Below, piece after piece: positions 4,475 through 5,898 of a stretch of DNA of 5,898 nucleotides (position 1 is the stretch's first letter; the number at the start of each line of letters is the position of its first letter). Origin of the DNA: Vibrio sp. (GTDB lineage: Bacteria > Pseudomonadota > Gammaproteobacteria > Enterobacterales > Vibrionaceae); the NCBI GenBank assembly GCA_007124475.1, contig SLFB01000039.1:1-5898 (forward strand). The letters run 5' to 3'. Under the pieces are notes generated by a model that searched no databases, was not told where the DNA came from, and was given only the letters and a program-made list of their open reading frames with translations. Both the position numbers and the translations under genes were made by a program.

Positions 4475-5898
4475 GTGAACAAACTGCACCTTTCACCATT
4501 AACCAAAGCTATGCTGCCTCTATTGGCAGGCAGCTTATTGGTTGGCTGTAATTCGTCATCGAAAGATGACATCGTCACCGAAACCCAAACTGTCACGGTA
4601 TTTTATCAAGCGGATCCAGAACAATTTACTACCACCAGTGGTCATGACCCTTATCAACACCTCACGCTGCATGTCTGGAACGATGACAACTGCCAAGCTT
4701 ACGGTGGCCAAGATACCGATTGGAACAATGGCCTGCTCCCAAATGGTATTGACGATAAATTCGGCGCTTTTTGGTACTTACCTTATACTCAACATAGTTC
4801 GCAATGTATTAATATCATCCCGCACATTGGCGATGTAAAACCGCTAGGTGAAAAGAATGCTACAGTTGATTTAACACAATTGAGTGAAGAGGCTCACGTC
4901 TATACTCAACAAGGAATCAGTGCGGTTTACCCTGAGTTAATTGCTAGAAGTGAGTTAAGGCAAGATACACTTCGTATTTATCTCAATAGCCAAGATGGTG
5001 ACGAAAGCGATTTTACACTGCATGTTTGGAACGCCGGCGAATGCAGCAGTTACGACGCCAGAGACACCGATTGGCCGGGACTAAGCCCGACTGGATTTAG
5101 TAAAACCTATGGTGCTTATTGGGACTTACCCATTAACGACGATAAGAACTGTGTCAATCTCATTGCCAGTAACAATGGCAATGATCAAACCGAGACCTTA
5201 AAGTTTGAGTTTGCTCAACAAGGGGTGATTGGAGCGATTGGGATGCTATTTAAAGGTACCAATAAAATATTTTATCAACCGCTAGCCCGCTTACCCCAAA
5301 ACCAAGTGAGCGTTGTGGGTGCCAGTGCTATATTTGCTGACGCTAAGACTGTATTAGTTGGCAATAAAGAAGCAACCTCAGTGACACTCTATCACTCAGC
5401 GCAAGGTGAGCTTAGTTTTGATTCCGCCAGTAAATCTGTAACTGGTTTTGATAACAAGTTCACCTCTAAGCTTCAAGGCACCAACGATTGGACATCGAGC
5501 AAACCTCATCTCAAAGATGACTTTGTTGGTTTTCGCTTTGACTATAGCGAAGAGCAATTGAAACAATTACTCAAAGGTCAGCTCTGGTTAGTCGCCAGTG
5601 ATCAACAAGGGGTGATTCAAGCCACAGAAGTGCAACCCGCCAGTGCCTTGGATGCTCTCTATGCCGATGAAGCCGTCAAGTTACCATACGGCGCACTAAC
5701 GAATGGTAATACAACCACTTTCCGGCTCTGGGCGCCAACCGCTCAATCCGTCAAGCTGATCCCTTATGGTGCTGATAAAAAAGCCCAAACGCCTATAAAA
5801 ATGGAATTTGACGCTAAATCAGGCAGTTGGTCAGTAGAAGAGACAGCGCTAAAGCATGGCGATTTTTATCGCTATCAAGTAACGGTTTATCATCCAGC
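4475..5898 (+). CDS. pulA: Type I pullulanase, lipoprotein, N-terminal part (3' end outside window)
   Basis: The frame runs open from GTG 4475 to the window edge: 474 codons without a stop. Residues 1-25 form a lipoprotein signal peptide with lipobox LVGC (Cys25); Asn at +2 is compatible with outer-membrane sorting. Two CBM41-like starch-binding modules follow (about 40-120 and 164-245). They share LHVWN, a Cys, DTDW, P-x-G, a GA-x-W-x-LP block and a second Cys (Cys73/Cys111; Cys190/Cys226). Next comes a region like the pullulanase N2 domain (about 280-400). A CBM48-like module starts near 405 (TTFRLWAPTAQSVKLI) and runs to YRYQVTVYHP, which closely resembles Klebsiella PulA as I recall it. 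The GH13 catalytic barrel should follow off-window. The enzyme hydrolyses alpha-1,6 links in pullulan and branched maltodextrins at the cell surface or after secretion, probably by type II secretion. Terminators isolate it from dsbD. Confidence 0.93.
   Translation, partial: MNKLHLSPLTKAMLPLLAGSLLVGCNSSSKDDIVTETQTVTVFYQADPEQFTTTSGHDPYQHLTLHVWNDDNCQAYGGQDTDWNNGLLPNGIDDKFGAFWYLPYTQHSSQCINIIPHIGDVKPLGEKNATVDLTQLSEEAHVYTQQGISAVYPELIARSELRQDTLRIYLNSQDGDESDFTLHVWNAGECSSYDARDTDWPGLSPTGFSKTYGAYWDLPINDDKNCVNLIASNNGNDQTETLKFEFAQQGVIGAIGMLFKGTNKIFYQPLARLPQNQVSVVGASAIFADAKTVLVGNKEATSVTLYHSAQGELSFDSASKSVTGFDNKFTSKLQGTNDWTSSKPHLKDDFVGFRFDYSEEQLKQLLKGQLWLVASDQQGVIQATEVQPASALDALYADEAVKLPYGALTNGNTTTFRLWAPTAQSVKLIPYGADKKAQTPIKMEFDAKSGSWSVEETALKHGDFYRYQVTVYHP

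Noticed and set aside
4542..4838. 98-codon plus-strand frame and a 79-codon minus-strand frame (4357-4596) near the pulA start
   Set aside because: Both are out-of-frame shadows of the pullulanase gene, whose frame is supported by a lipobox and CBM41 motifs.

Overview
The window looks like an ordinary chromosomal stretch of a gammaproteobacterium, most likely a member of the Vibrionaceae. The evidence is the ornithine carbamoyltransferase and DsbD sequences, which read like Vibrio/enteric orthologues, the moderate GC content, and an intergenic element of the ERIC (IRU) family as found in enterobacteria and vibrios. The species cannot be decided from the sequence. All recognised genes lie on the plus strand.

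Layout: (1) 1-237 is the 3' end of a carbamate kinase gene (arcC). (2) 355-1365 is an ornithine carbamoyltransferase gene (argF/arcB-like), followed by a hairpin terminator. (3) 1463-1591 is a 129-bp ERIC-type palindromic element. (4) 1696-2175 is an ArgR-family repressor gene. (5) 2253-4058 is dsbD, a complete three-domain thiol:disulfide interchange protein, followed by a strong terminator. (6) 4098-4474 is a noncoding gap of about 375 bp with MalT-box-like sequences. (7) 4475 to the window end is the 5' part of a lipoprotein type I pullulanase gene (pulA-like); its catalytic domain lies beyond the window.

How the genes work together: carbamate kinase and a catabolic-type ornithine carbamoyltransferase are the last two steps of the arginine deiminase pathway (citrulline + phosphate to ornithine + carbamoyl phosphate, then carbamoyl phosphate + ADP to ATP + CO2 + NH3). 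The adjacent ArgR-type protein is a natural candidate regulator. It differs clearly from the housekeeping ArgR usually found beside mdh, so it is probably a second, pathway-specific copy. DsbD (periplasmic reductant supply) and pullulanase (cell-surface/secreted alpha-1,6-glucan debranching) appear to be unrelated neighbours in separate transcription units.

The most interesting point is that the ArgR paralogue carries Asn where E. coli ArgR has the ligand-contacting Asp128. It sits beside genes whose substrate is citrulline, which raises the testable idea of altered effector specificity. I found no CRISPR array, tRNA, rRNA, insertion sequence or phage gene, and no evidence of an undescribed multi-gene system.
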